Positions 33,356-44,062 of a stretch of 64,000 bases of DNA are shown in pieces. The stretch spans positions 124,001 through 188,000 of the forward strand of contig JABSSW010000071.1 in the NCBI GenBank assembly GCA_018902385.1, written 5' to 3'. The stretch's first letter is position 1. Each line of letters opens with the position of its first letter. The DNA comes from Physcia stellaris. Lineage: Eukaryota > Ascomycota > Lecanoromycetes > Caliciales > Physciaceae. The notes beneath the pieces were generated by a model that worked only from the letters and a program-made list of their open reading frames with translations, did no database searches and was not told the origin of the DNA. A program made the position numbers and the translations under genes.

Positions 33356-34624
33356 TCAATCAGTAGACCAATAGGTGGCTGAACGCCCTTGACAATGCCT
33401 GCAAACAAAAGATGAACGCGAGAATGCCGAGAAAGAGAGACGCATCGAAGCAAATCGAGAAGTAGAACGAAACAAGAAAGATGACGTGCGGGTCGACTGT
33501 TTGACCGAGTCATGCGTTGATGCAAATGCTTCGAATTTGGCCGATTTGAAAGCAGATAAAATCATCGCATTAAAGTATGACGTAATGCGCGTTTGTATGG
33601 GGCCGGATTTGCAATTGCTTCTAAAACTGCATTTGCCAGGGCCGCGCGGAGAGAACGAGCGCGTTTGGTGTTGCTGCAAACCAAATGGACTCGACTTTCC
33701 AGCGAACATGCGAAACAAATCGTCCATAGTGAGATAGAGCCTCTGAATGCCTTGATGTTTCGGCGAAGGGGTTCGAGGCGGAGTAGGCGGGCAAGCAACG
33801 CTTGCATTCTCCGAGGATTTGCACACCGATTTGGGTGTCGCAATCGGGAGACGAGAGGGCTTGGGTGCAACGATGAGCCGTGAGGCGATTTCTGCCCAAG
33901 ATATCGGTTTCTTTGGTGTTTCAACCGACGAGGAATCTGAAGATACGCTCTCTGAACGCTCGCGTACAATTTCTGGTGCGGGCATCGAGAGAGGTAAGAG
34001 TTTCGGCGAGATGAGAGGTGTAGCTGATGACTCGACTACCGATTGAGATGACGAAGCAGGAGGTGAGGAGGTTATCGATCGAGAAGCAGGTGAAACAACA
34101 GACTGCTGAGCAGGTTTCGGCTTCTTCGCGTGCCGAGTGCGGATGTGTTCGTGTAGCTTGGTGTTGCTGTCAAATTTGGCCGAATGCTTGCAACGCCTGC
34201 ACGTATATTCTTCGGCCCGTTTCTTGGCCAGACGGACTTCTTCCTGTTGTTTCAACAACTTCTTCGCTTCCTGCTTTATTTTGCTCCTCATGGCCAACTC
34301 GTGCTTTCGGGCATGATAGGTTTCTTGTGCCCTCTTCGCCTGCACGTACCAACTGCAACGCAAAGCCTTGGCATTCCCAGTCAGGTGCATGCTATAAAGC
34401 GTTTTGAGGTCTTGCGTCATTGGGTGGCCATCAGGTACGTGGTCGCAAAGGGCAGACGAAAAAGGTAAGAGGTCAGGTGCCGAGGTGGCCGCAGGAGTAG
34501 GAGGCGTCATTCTGACTGAGTGATAGGTAGATTTCGCGTAGAGGTCCGATAGGTAGGCGAACTCGTAAGGTATTCGCGAAGGGTACGTAGGTAGGTCGAA
34601 AGCTGACTGTTTCGAAAGGTTCAA
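33356..34624 (-). CDS. Zinc-finger protein carried by the Copia-like element
   Basis: This 422-codon frame is open on the minus strand inside the element. A basic, helical Lys/Glu-rich stretch precedes a C2H2-type finger (C-x2-C ... H-x2-H-x4-H, CRRCKHS to HIRTRH, near residues 142-165). A long Ser/Pro-rich region, WAEIASRL and LYLTMDDLFRMFAG follow, with a Cys/His pair near the end (CRHCQG). I recognise no gag, protease or polymerase domain. It may be a nucleic-acid-binding protein that helps the element, but that is inference. The first Met of the frame is not certain. Inside the element, 32160-32280 holds short tandem repeats of CTCCCCCAGCGATG type. Confidence 0.5.
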   Translation of the reverse strand: MNLSKQSAFDLPTYPSRIPYEFAYLSDLYAKSTYHSVRMTPPTPAATSAPDLLPFSSALCDHVPDGHPMTQDLKTLYSMHLTGNAKALRCSWYVQAKRAQETYHARKHELAMRSKIKQEAKKLLKQQEEVRLAKKRAEEYTCRRCKHSAKFDSNTKLHEHIRTRHAKKPKPAQQSVVSPASRSITSSPPASSSQSVVESSATPLISPKLLPLSMPAPEIVRERSESVSSDSSSVETPKKPISWAEIASRLIVAPKPSRLPIATPKSVCKSSENASVACPPTPPRTPSPKHQGIQRLYLTMDDLFRMFAGKSSPFGLQQHQTRSFSPRGPGKCSFRSNCKSGPIQTRITSYFNAMILSAFKSAKFEAFASTHDSVKQSTRTSSFLFRSTSRFASMRLSFSAFSRSSFVCRHCQGRSATYWSTD

Positions 34625-34896
34625 GGGGTAAGGTAGGTAGGTGTTACTGCTGAAGTAACTGAGGGCGTACTGAATGTACTGTGTACCAAGGTACTGAATG
34701 CTGCCAATGCAACTGAGTCGATAATGGGTCTGACAAGATTGGATACTTCACGGGAGTTGGTTACTGCTGGAGTACTGCAAAACCTGCTGTACTGCCCGAC
34801 GGCTAGTTACTACTGCTCATGACGTGCTCTGACATGCTGCTGCTGTAGCTGGTACTAGATGTAGTAGCGAAAGCTGCTAACCCGGTTCTCATAACC

Positions 34897-35092
34897 TATT
34901 GAAAGAATCATGGGTGACTACCATTCATTGCTCTGAAATCTCGTTTTTTTAGTAACATACATGGAGTGGAAGCACAGGAAGTGTGCGAGTGCCAAGGCGC
35001 TAGTTTCAACGAGGACGCACTAGTTCTCCTTTCGTCAGATTATATCAACTGGCTCCTTGGTTACCTTTCTGCGGAGACTGTACTTCTCAACA
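34897..35092 (-). repeat. Copia-like LTR, 5' copy
   Basis: This 196-bp repeat is nearly identical to 31898-32093. At every one of the six substituted sites this copy has T or A where the other has C or G. Confidence 0.92.
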
Positions 35093-35479
35093 AGATTCGA
35101 AAAACAAAATGAAAAAAATTGAAATTGACGAACGTGTTGATCAACTCGATCAATTTGAAAAAAACGACAATGTTAATAGAGAAATCAAAGTTCATTGATT
35201 ATTTAAAAATCTCAATCGAGAACGACGAGAAATAACGAATGCGAAAGAAATGCATTGAAATGAAAAATTTCACACGAAAAGAAAATTAGAGAAAGTCATG
35301 AAAATAATGATGTTTGAAGTGATTTGCTCGAGCAGAAAAACAAAACATCAAAAGATAAAAAAATTTGTATAGAGTCAAGAATCTTCTAGAAATGATTGGC
35401 TCGATTAGTTTTAGTCGCATAACGGATCTCAGACGGAGTCGATTCGAGTGCTTAATGAACTAATCAATCAATCAATCAT
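35093..35479 (+). mobile_element. Tad1-clade LINE, 3' end with AATC tail
   Basis: LINE sequence resumes with AGATTCGAAAAACAAAATG, continuing the C-terminal frame (EIRKTKWKK-like) that was cut at 31897. The end is a short simple tail TAATCAATCAATCAATCAT, as LINE 3' ends often have, directly followed by the right 14-bp target duplication. Without its two nested insertions the LINE would be about 5.9 kb, close to full length for Tad1. Confidence 0.8.
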
Positions 35480-35493
35480 TATAACCCTAGCAG
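35480..35493. repeat. Target-site duplication, right copy
   Basis: TATAACCCTAGCAG is an exact copy of 19730-19743 and marks the right edge of the whole 15.7-kb insertion. Confidence 0.85.
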
Positions 35494-36261
35494 AAGTACC
35501 TTATAGCTGATATATATTCGCAAGGCACCTTGTTTGTAGGTCTAACACGAATCTTAGCATAGAGGGAACATTCAAATCCCAAACAAATGCTCAGACCAAA
35601 TGTGTAGGCGTCGAAAACCTGAGATTAAAAAATAAAATTGCTGTAGTTGATAGGTACTCGAGTTGTTCCAATATCCAACATGATTCTGATGATGACCAGA
35701 TAAACAAATCGACATGTATACGCTAGCACCGAAGACTAAATACTGTCGATAATCGATGTAATGCTTTCCAAAGTATCTGACTAGACTTGTTGACGTTTGC
35801 AAGGATTGTGACATCTGGTGGAGAAAGAGGAGAACCATGATCAGTTGTAGAACATTCAGATTATGATCGCTGCAGACTCCAGCCAAATGTTAAGGAGATT
35901 TGGTGGATCGGTTTACGTTACCCAGTTGCACTGATGGGGGTTTTTAGGCGCAGGTACTCCACTAGCACGACAAAATTTGCTGAGCATTAAACGCCAATCC
36001 TATGGTCCCTTGTGTTTGGTGTCGAGAGACAGCCCGTAAGTCATTAGCTATCATGGGGCTAGGTTTCAACTCAAGATGTGGCTGTGGAGTTCGTAGTCAT
36101 GGTTCCCAACGAATTGCAACTCTTATGACCTCTCAACGACTGGGTTCTTCGACAAGTCGATGGTTGCTAGATTCCGATTTATTGCACTATCCCGGTAAGA
36201 GATTGGATGGGAAATTAATCACGAGAGAGGTTTGAAATGGTGGAGGTGCCATCATGTGTTG
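35494..36261. other. Intergenic, nothing recognised
   Basis: Composition returns to normal here. The frames at 35572-35886 and 36002-36235 resemble nothing known. Confidence 0.4.
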
Positions 36262-37997
36262 TCAGTCGGAATAAGGGCGATGGCGATTTCGGTAGAGCCA
36301 GGGCAAAGAAGCGCTTCGCTCAGCATTTGCATCCAAGAAGTTCTTCCACTTGAGCTCCGTCTCTTTATCATTGGCCTGACGATCACGCGAAGATAGTCGC
36401 ACTTTGCCAGTGAGACGCTGTACCTCTGGTAGCCATTCTTCACTTCTCCTGATCCTTGAAGCAAACTGAGATCGTGTAAGCCGGCATTCTAGGGACAAAG
36501 AGGGGGTTTCATTATTACCGAAGGATGTGTCGAGAGTATGTTTGGAGGCTGCCAAAGACCCATTCCGAAACTGTTCTTAAAATTGACAAACCTCTGCCAC
36601 GACGCCTTCCTCGCGTGCGGGTCGAAACCCGCCTCCGCCATTAGAAGCATGCCGATATAATCAGCTTCCTCCTCTCTCCCTCGTGAGAGACACATATCAA
36701 TGAGGCCAGCAGAAAGCCATGATGTGGTGGCAGTAAGCAGAAGCCGTGGGGCAAAGCAGGCTCCTACAAACATTGGAAGCAACGTAATAGCTAAGTATGT
36801 CCTAAGATCGGAGATACTGATCATTTCACGGGTGTGCTCAGCAAGCACATGAGATAGTTCATGACTGAGCACAGCCGCAAGCTCATCATCGCTGACCATT
36901 AGGTCTAACATACCAGTCCAGATGATCACTTCACCATGAGGTGATGCAGCTGCATTTGGTCTGTCTAATATGTATTAGCCGCCGCTGCATTCGATGGGCA
37001 GAATGATGTGAGCCAAATTTTAGTAGATGGTCAAGCATCAGACAGGATAATTACCTAGATCATCGACAATGCGGAGGGACCACTTTGTACCTCCAAGCCC
37101 ACATACCTCCAACAGCCGCCTGTAGATATCACCAAGTCGAGCCATCTCTTGGCGATTTGGTGCTCGGCACGTCCCAATTTTATTGGGCAGGTCTGCGAGG
37201 ACGCCGTTTCTATCTTTTTTTAAGAAGCTGTGGTAGTCCTCTTTGGAATAAAAATCGAAATACCACCTGCCAGTCAATGGAGCCTGCTTTATACTTTCGA
37301 ACACCGCTACAGCTGCCAGAAAGATGTATAGGAGAAGCGCGTATAGAGGCCATCTCACCCAGCGCGACCTTTTCGACCATGGATGTTGGCTTGGTCCACT
37401 CACCAACCACTGGAATTTCGCGGGCAGCGAGAGAGATGGACCTCCATACAGCCAACATCTCAGCCTCCTCGGTAGAGCTTGTATATACTCTGCAATTAGT
37501 CTCCATCTGATCTGGCGCAGTCTTGCGGACCACGAGATGGGATGAGTGAGCCTCCAGTATCGTTCAGCTTGTGCATTGCCCTTGGCAAATGTGATCCCCT
37601 CTCGGGTGACATTAAAAACCGGGGCGCCAGGGCCATCTCTGTCGTCTATCCTGAACTCCAGGGGCTTGTCGACTGCAGGTATAATCCTCCAGAACGAGGC
37701 CCAGTACTCGTACGCCTCTAGCTCAGCTTTCCTCCCTTTCCAAGTTTGCGGAAAGGTAATGTACCGCACGCCCTGCAACCGGTGAATGGCATCCGTTGGG
37801 TTCTGGGTAGCCGATTTGTGAACTGGATTAAGAGCATTTACAGAACTAAATCTGACTGCGAACTGAATACACGGAGGATGTTTTGGAGTTCCAGGGAGCT
37901 TAGTTCTATTATATGTATTCCGACTTTTTACACATTGTAATTGGAGTCGACGGCAGAAGGAATGGAACATTGAAAAGCGTATATTAAGAATCTTCAT
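36262..37997 (-). CDS. OMA1-like M48 metallopeptidase, mitochondrial
   Basis: This is a zinc metallopeptidase of the M48/OMA1 type, an inner-membrane stress protease in yeast and animals. I start at ATG 37997 (MKILNIRFSMFHSFCRR) because it gives a basic, amphipathic mitochondrial presequence; an in-frame ATG at 38090 would add 31 residues. A membrane segment (WPLYALLLYIFLAAVAVF) precedes the protease domain. A first intron joins IVDDL to DRPNAAASPHGEVIIW. The active site HELSHVLAEH contains HExxH, and the third ligand region REEEADYIGMLLM supplies the distal Glu. A second intron joins STHPS to FASRIRRSEEWLPEV, the THPS..RI motif of the family. The stop is at 36262. All catalytic residues are present. 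The extended N-terminal half (about 150 residues) with the FRIDDRDGPG region is unusual and of unknown role. Confidence 0.85.
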
Positions 37998-38611
37998 ATG
38001 CCCATTCACGGTGGGTAAGCTTCCATGCGGTATCTGGTTGAAGGCGGGTTGCAGCCTTCCGCAGATCTGATAGCTCCAATCCGATATCATTGACAGATCC
38101 TTTACAGATCAGCTTTACATCCTGCTGTACAATATGACCATCGCAAGTTTTAATAATGTCGTGGTGTAGCGGATAAGGTGCGGATGTACAGGAAGGAATA
38201 ATAAGATGAGGGCTTGATACGAACGATCGACAACACTTGCGGCATTCGGGCCGTGTATATAAATGCGCGTAATTTCTAGCCAATAAGATTTGGTTATCGA
38301 GGGGACACCTCAAGCCTTCCATGCTTACTTTAAGTACAGAGCCACGGGGCAAAAATACATGAAACTTAAGCGCTGATAGTTGGATTCCTGCCATATACGA
38401 GGACTTCTAAGAGTACGTACAGCCACAATGCCTGGGCGTTTCGTGGTACGAGTACAGAAGGACAAGGGAGACGAGAACAAAACGGAAAAGCAAAAGACCA
38501 CGCGTTCAGAGACTCTTGGACGTTCAATAACGCCTGCGATACCAGTCCAAAGTAATTCAATCAAGCTTCCGAACGCCGGACATCTAACGTCGAAAACGTT
38601 TAAGTGATTCG
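37998..38611. other. Intergenic, promoter side of the OMA1-like gene
   Basis: The stretch 37998-38090 is open in frame with the OMA1-like gene and could be translated or 5' UTR. The rest shows no credible gene. Confidence 0.4.
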
Positions 38612-40176
38612 TCACGAGAACTTTCCACCGATGCTGGTACAAGAGGCTGCGACAGACGCAGGAGTCGTGGTGGTTTTGATGGTGACTCTGCTGCTTCATC
38701 AACACGATAAGGGAGTTTGGGAATATGGGAAACTCACATTTGAGTGACGGTCTTGACTTTGGTCACGAAACCGACAAGGTAGAGCTTCGTTCTCGTCTTG
38801 GTCACCGTAGGCGCCGTAACGGTGACCACAGCCGAGCTAGAAACGCCACTGAAGACCGTGACTGGGGCTGGTGTGCTGGTTGCAATGGCCGTGATTGTGG
38901 CTGCGTGCGTCAGTTGGCAACATCGTCATGGTTGTCAAAGTACTCACAGATTACCGTAATCGTCGTCGCGGGAGCAGTGGTCGTGGAGGTCGTTGTCACG
39001 AAATTAGCCGTGCCAGTCTCAGTCAGCGTGATGGTGGGGAAGTCTAGTACACGTATGAGCTAAGTACTATGACTCAGGACACCCTCTTTCCTACCAGGAG
39101 CCCGCTTATTGACCAACTCCTTTGCTAGCCGGACGCGACCTTCAAGGTAGCGTCGGAATCTGGCACCTGTGGGTTGTGCCTCGAGGGCTGCTGCCGTGAT
39201 CCCTGCGATTGTTGGCGTAATTGTAGCCGTTGGATCCGGGCTCACTTGTCTCGCTGGTGTAATACAGCTAGCTGTGATGATGCTTTCAACCCTTTTCACC
39301 GAGAGCGTAGGTTTGAAGATCGTGATAGTGAGCAATGTGCGAGTTACGGTGGTGGTTACCGGATGAGGCGTCGAAGTCACTGTTGGATGGAGAGTTGTTG
39401 ACGGTTTGGTCACGGTCGCCGGAGAAAGCACCGTGGTACCGGTATAGGTGCTTTCGGAAGTGACATCTAAGAAAGATTAGCAGTATCATCAGGGGTCAAG
39501 GAAAAGCCACAAGGCGTACTGATGATGGGAGTGACAGTCAAAGGTAGAGTGACTATTCTCGTAAGCTTGTCGGAAGCAGAAGAAAATTCTCTACTGCGAA
39601 GGAATCACCTGTCGGAGTATACTTTATCAAGGTCAGTTCCATACCGCCAGAGGGCTGTTCCATGGACTCACAGTAGTCGTCGCTTGCGGACCTACGACCA
39701 GAGTGACAGCTCGTTGGTTTGCTATCGGTGTACCGTTTCCATTGTTGCTGATAGTCTCCAAGTACCAGAGACCGCTGATTAGATCGGCCTTCTTGACTGG
39801 GCTGACATTCCTACTCAGTCGCTCAAGCGCTAAATGAGGATTGGAGCATACCAAGTTGAAAGCTGGGGTGTATCATCAGGCTTTAAGGTGGTGTCTGTGC
39901 ATTGGTATTGGTCGCCATTCGGATCGATCAGGATATTATTTGCGAAGCCATTCTCACAGCCTGGTCATACTCGTCAGTTGCTCGCCTGACCAACCGACCA
40001 AAGAGTCAACCTTCAAATCTGGAAACGTATGTGAAGTCCTCCGTGGATAAGGAGTTCTGGAAATAGGTATTGCCATCTTGGAAATCAACGCCGAAAGGGT
40101 TGCAATCAGCCCAAACCCGTGGTAAAAAGAGAAGAAGGCTTGAGGTCAGAGTAGGCTTTGGGATGAAGAGAAACAT
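38612..40176 (-). CDS. Thr/Val-rich secreted surface protein
   Basis: This is a predicted secreted protein read over about eight exons. ATG 40176 opens a signal peptide (MFLFIPKPTLTSSLLLFLP) with cleavage near VWA|DCNPFGVDF. The conserved N-terminal module of this fungal family follows: VDFQDGNTYFQNSLS, then after an intron GCENGFANNILIDPNGDQYQ and CTDTTLKPDDTPQLST, and after another CPVKKADLISGLWYLE. The remainder is low-complexity Thr/Val/Ser sequence of TxTVT type (TTTVTRTLLTITIFKPT, TATITPTIAGITAAAL) with a dibasic region (FRRYLEGRVRLAKELVNKR) that may be a Kex2-type site before AP|DFPTITLT. It ends SVAASCTSIGGKFS at 38612. No GPI signal is evident. It is probably a cell-wall or extracellular protein; its function is unknown. 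Individual splice sites in the repeat region are less sure than the N-terminal ones. Confidence 0.72.
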
Positions 40177-41346
40177 TGTGATTGGAAAGAAAGATAAAAG
40201 TCGGTGGAGAAGGGCAGAAGACGTCTTCTAGGTCATTTGCGGAGGATATTTGAGAAGATGTAGTACGTTACAAACATGAATCTTATCATGTTTAGGTGAA
40301 CCTCCCAAGCATAAGGTAGGTTACATCCATTGACGCAGTCAGCAGACGCCAGTGTATTGGTCTTCAATGTGATATGGCAACTGCCAAGGCTTAACCTTCG
40401 TAAGCCCTTATTTGGAAGGAAGAACGAAGGCGCAGAAGCGACACTGCCTAAATTCCATCGCCTGGTTAATCCGAACCATCCGAGCTCAGCATGTTATCGG
40501 ACCTAACGACCATACGGACTATTTCTCTCGGAAGAGGAACCCTGGGGCGACGGGTAGATGCAGTCAAGCCAGGAATCCGAGATCGCTTTCAATTGGACGG
40601 GGCGGTAAGACCAATCAAATTTGCGACCGGTTCAAGGTGCTTCGGCCGAAATAGAAGTATCTCCTGGATGGCTTGCATTATCCTGCAATATCGCTTTTGG
40701 TGTCGTATTCCATAAGTCATGAAGGATCTGTATAACCCGAACAAGCTGCAGGAACCAACGTCAACCTCACGTGGGCTGTGGGTCAGACTTTATTCTCGCC
40801 GACATTCCGAAAGCCTCCTGCAGGGGCTGTCATACACATTGTCCCACCACTCCGTGTCAATCGACTAATACAGCTTTGAGATTTCTACATTCATCCGAGT
40901 CCGAATCTACTAAGAAAGCATAGGTAGTATCACCACCGGTCTGCACATGTTCGCCACCTCCGAGTATGGCATGTCAAATTTCGAACAGCACCACATTTCA
41001 CGAATCCTTTGGCCGAAGACAGTCAGTTCCCGTAGATCGTCCCCGTTTCTTCATCGTATAAGTGCGCCACTTGCTGATGGGGGCCGAACGAGTAATTTTC
41101 CACGTCGATTCGAGGCTCCGACTGGACCATTATCTGTGCCTCTCGTGGATATCGGAGGATTCCTCGCATCGCTGCGCAGTACTGAAACGTCTCCCACTCA
41201 TCTTGACAAGCCTATCATCCAAACCTGTCTCTATATATGAGTCCATCTCATGTCTCGGTCTCTGTTTTGTCCAGCTGTAGTTACTTTCCTCTCAACACTG
41301 TGCCACTCTTTCACAAGTCTTTCGTTTACAGGTATCATTTAACAAA
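40177..41346. other. Divergent promoter region, surface protein and laccase
   Basis: This is shared upstream DNA of the minus-strand surface protein and the plus-strand laccase. No credible gene is seen. The laccase-proximal part is pyrimidine rich and holds a TATA-like box. Confidence 0.45.
41229..41238 (+). promoter_or_regulatory. TATA-like box of the laccase gene
   Basis: TCTATATATG lies about 110 bp before ATG 41347 and is followed by CT-rich DNA, as at many inducible fungal promoters. Confidence 0.45.
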
Positions 41347-43423
41347 ATGCGTACCCAACTCTCGTGTAATATCCTTACCATTTCTCTCTTTGCAACACTC
41401 TCCTTTGCAGAGCACATCCCACCACAGAACATATTATGGGGCGAGAGAGGGCCTGCCGGGGCCACTCTCCTACCGGTAACCAAAACTTCTCCTAAACCAA
41501 ATCTCATCGAGGAACGGGATACCCAATGTACCAACAGCCCTACTTTCAGAAATTGTTGGTTCGGCGGGTATAGCGTTGCTACCGACTTTGATGCAAAGTG
41601 GCCAACAACGGGCAAAACCGTGCATGTGAGTGTACTTCTACCTCTTAATTTTCGTCCACAGCATAATTGACCTGTCTTTGTAGTATGATCTCGACATCAC
41701 TCAGTCTAAATGCAGTCCAGACGGCAATGAGATTGAATGCATGCTTATTAACAACCAGTATCCTGGTCCCACTATCATCGCTGGTAAGCTTCTAATGTCG
41801 TAAGCTCAATGATGTGCTGACATTTTGAAGATTGGGGCGACACGCTGTCTGTGACTGTCAATAACAAGATGCAAGATAATGGAACGGGTATCCATTGGCA
41901 TGGTATGCGGCAATTGGGATCCGTCGGAATGGATGGAGTCCCAGGAATCACCGAATGTGAGAGACCTCAACTGTTCTAAGTTCCAGTGTTGCTGAACTTT
42001 ATCCTAGGCCCGTTGGCACCAGGCAAAACGAGAACCTATGTCTTCAAATTGACCCAGTATGGGACTACTTGGTACCATAGCCACTACTCGGCTCAATATG
42101 GCATGGGCGTCGTCGGAGGTCTCATCATCAATGGACCTGCCACATCAAATTATGATATTGACCTAGGGACATACATGGTCACCGACTGGTACACCAGGAC
42201 CGCTTTTCAAGTGGCCAAGGAAGCCGATCGTAACCTTGACATCGGAAAGGCTCCTCCGCCCGGTGACAACATTCTTGTCAACGGGACCAACATGAACAAC
42301 CTTGGAGGCGGCAAACATGGTGTCGTGAGCCTCAAGAAAGGAAAGAAGTATCTTCTACGACTGATCAATCCGTCCGTCGACGCCCAGATGAGAGTGCAGC
42401 TCGACGGCCACAAATTCACCGTAGTTACATCAGATCTAGTACCGATAAAGCCCACTACCACGGACTGGCTGCTCCTCGGGATCGGCCAACGCTACAACGT
42501 AATCATCGAAGCTAACCAGGAGGACAAAACCAACTGGTGGTTCCGCGCCATCGCCGAACCAGGTTGTCGGAGCGCCAACAATAACGTAAATGGTACCTCG
42601 GCCATCTTCCGCTACGAAGGCGCCCCAGCAGTCAATCCCACCAGCACTGGGGCTCCCAAGCCCAATGACTGCAAAGAACACGGGCCTCTCGTCCCTTACG
42701 TTCCCAACGATGTCCCCTCGACCACTTTCACCACACAGGCGCAAAATCTAAACGTCAACGTCTCGCAGAACACAGGTGCCACTGGCAACCAGCAGAACAT
42801 TGTCGTCTGGGGTATCAACCTCACCGCCATCGACGTCGATTGGGAGAAGCCCATCCTCTCCTACGTCCAGCAGAAAGACACCAACTACCCGAAAAGCGAA
42901 AACCTGATCGAGCTCAAAACCGGCGTGGACTGGAACTATTGGATCATCCAGCAGGTATCCAAAGCTCCGCCCGTGCCTCACCCGATCCACTTGCACGGCC
43001 ACGATTTTTACGTGCTGGGCCAGGGCACCGGCGACTTTTCTAATGCTACTATCTCGGACTTGACGTTTAAGAATCCGACCAGGAGGGACGTGGCGTTCTT
43101 GCCTAACGCGGGGTGGATGGTTATCGCATTCCCGAGCGACAATCCGGGGGCATGGCTCATGCACTGCCATATTGTAAGTGTGGAGAACTCCAATCCTCCC
43201 CTCCCCCTATCCTCTCATTCGCTTAGCCATCTTAAATACCGGGAACCACATAGCTAATCTTTTCCCCATGTAGGCGTTCCACATCGGCGAAGGCCTAGGC
43301 GTCCAGTTCCTGGAACGGAAGGCCGAATTCCCGCCCTACCCACCGGACTACGCCCAGACTTGCGCGGACTGGAACACTTACTACCAGAACCCGAGGTACA
43401 AGAAGAGTGACTCTGGGTTGTGA
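41347..43423 (+). CDS. Ascomycete laccase (multicopper oxidase)
   Basis: This is a secreted multicopper oxidase of the ascomycete laccase class, which oxidises phenols and reduces O2 to water. ATG 41347 opens a signal peptide (MRTQLSCNILTISLFATLSF). Introns follow KTVH (41626-41683), TIIA, ITE and HCHI. All four copper-ligand blocks are present: HWHGMRQ, WYHSHYSAQ, HPIHLHGHDFYVLG and HCHIAFHIGEGLGVQF. The last contains the T1 Cys (HCH), with Leu at the axial position, typical of laccases rather than bilirubin oxidase or ascorbate oxidase. The protein ends exactly in DSGL; in ascomycete laccases this C-terminal plug enters the trinuclear-site channel, and here no propeptide beyond it is encoded. 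Exon 1 holds a Cys pair region (TQCTNSPTFRNCW) used as a structural disulphide. It is probably extracellular, with roles in lignin or phenol turnover or pigment formation. Confidence 0.93.
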
Positions 43424-44062
43424 GGGAATTAGGGCTGGGACTGGGAAGAGGGTGAAGAGGATTAGATGAGATTGGCGGTGGATAAAGTACCTAGGTAGGA
43501 GTAAGTTCTGGCGATGTGCATCTAGGGGAGTTGGCATGGGTGTATCGGTATCTGGCTGTACGGATGGGGCAATTTTGTCGGATTGTTTGAGTAGGGAATC
43601 CTGTAATACAAATATCAATCCATAGAGTGAGAGAATGCGGCACTTTGGCCATTTCACACGGTCCTCTTTGGCTACGGGATATAAGTACAATTGCACTAGG
43701 TATCTCACTTAATGCACTTCACCGTGAGAAGTCCAGCTATTAAGCGATTGAGAGGGCCCAACAGTTCGGTATAAGCTTGACCAGTAGTAGAGCAATTATC
43801 GCGGACCTCTTCACTGGATAAAGCTTTCTATTGCTAGACAAAGAAAATTCAAGGCTTGCAGCTACATAGATTCTATGGTTACAAGCATGGTGCCCCTAGA
43901 GTATGCGAAGACCAGACACATCAGCAACGCCAGACTACCAGCCAGCTAGCCAGCCATATCCGATTAAAAGCTGGTGCAAATGCTGAAACTCCACGCTGTG
44001 CAAATCAGTACCCATTACATCGCTTCAGTATTACATCAAGCAGCGACGGGCGAAAGCGATCC
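43424..44062. other. Convergent intergenic region
   Basis: This is 3' flanking DNA of the laccase and glutathione transferase genes. No gene or repeat is recognised. Confidence 0.4.

Larger units (their letters stand above)
31898..35092 (-). mobile_element. Non-autonomous Copia-like LTR element
   Basis: The element is 3.2 kb with 196-bp LTRs and a perfect 5-bp target duplication AGATT (31893-31897 and 35093-35097), inserted in the LINE. On the minus strand the LTR begins TGTTGAGAAG, as Copia LTRs do. Just inside the 5' LTR (right end) lies GGTTATGAG, complementary to the anticodon-loop sequence CTCATAACC of initiator tRNA-Met. Such a half-tRNA primer site is known from Copia-type elements. 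A purine tract GTGGGGGAG abuts the 3' LTR. No reverse transcriptase or integrase is present, so it would depend on a partner. Its base composition is normal, unlike its host. LTRs differ at six transitions and two single-base indels, which indicates a comparatively young insertion. It looks structurally whole for a non-autonomous element. Confidence 0.85.

Noticed and set aside
33486-34468. Several plus-strand frames inside the Copia-like element
   Set aside because: They are antisense shadows of the 422-codon minus-strand frame.
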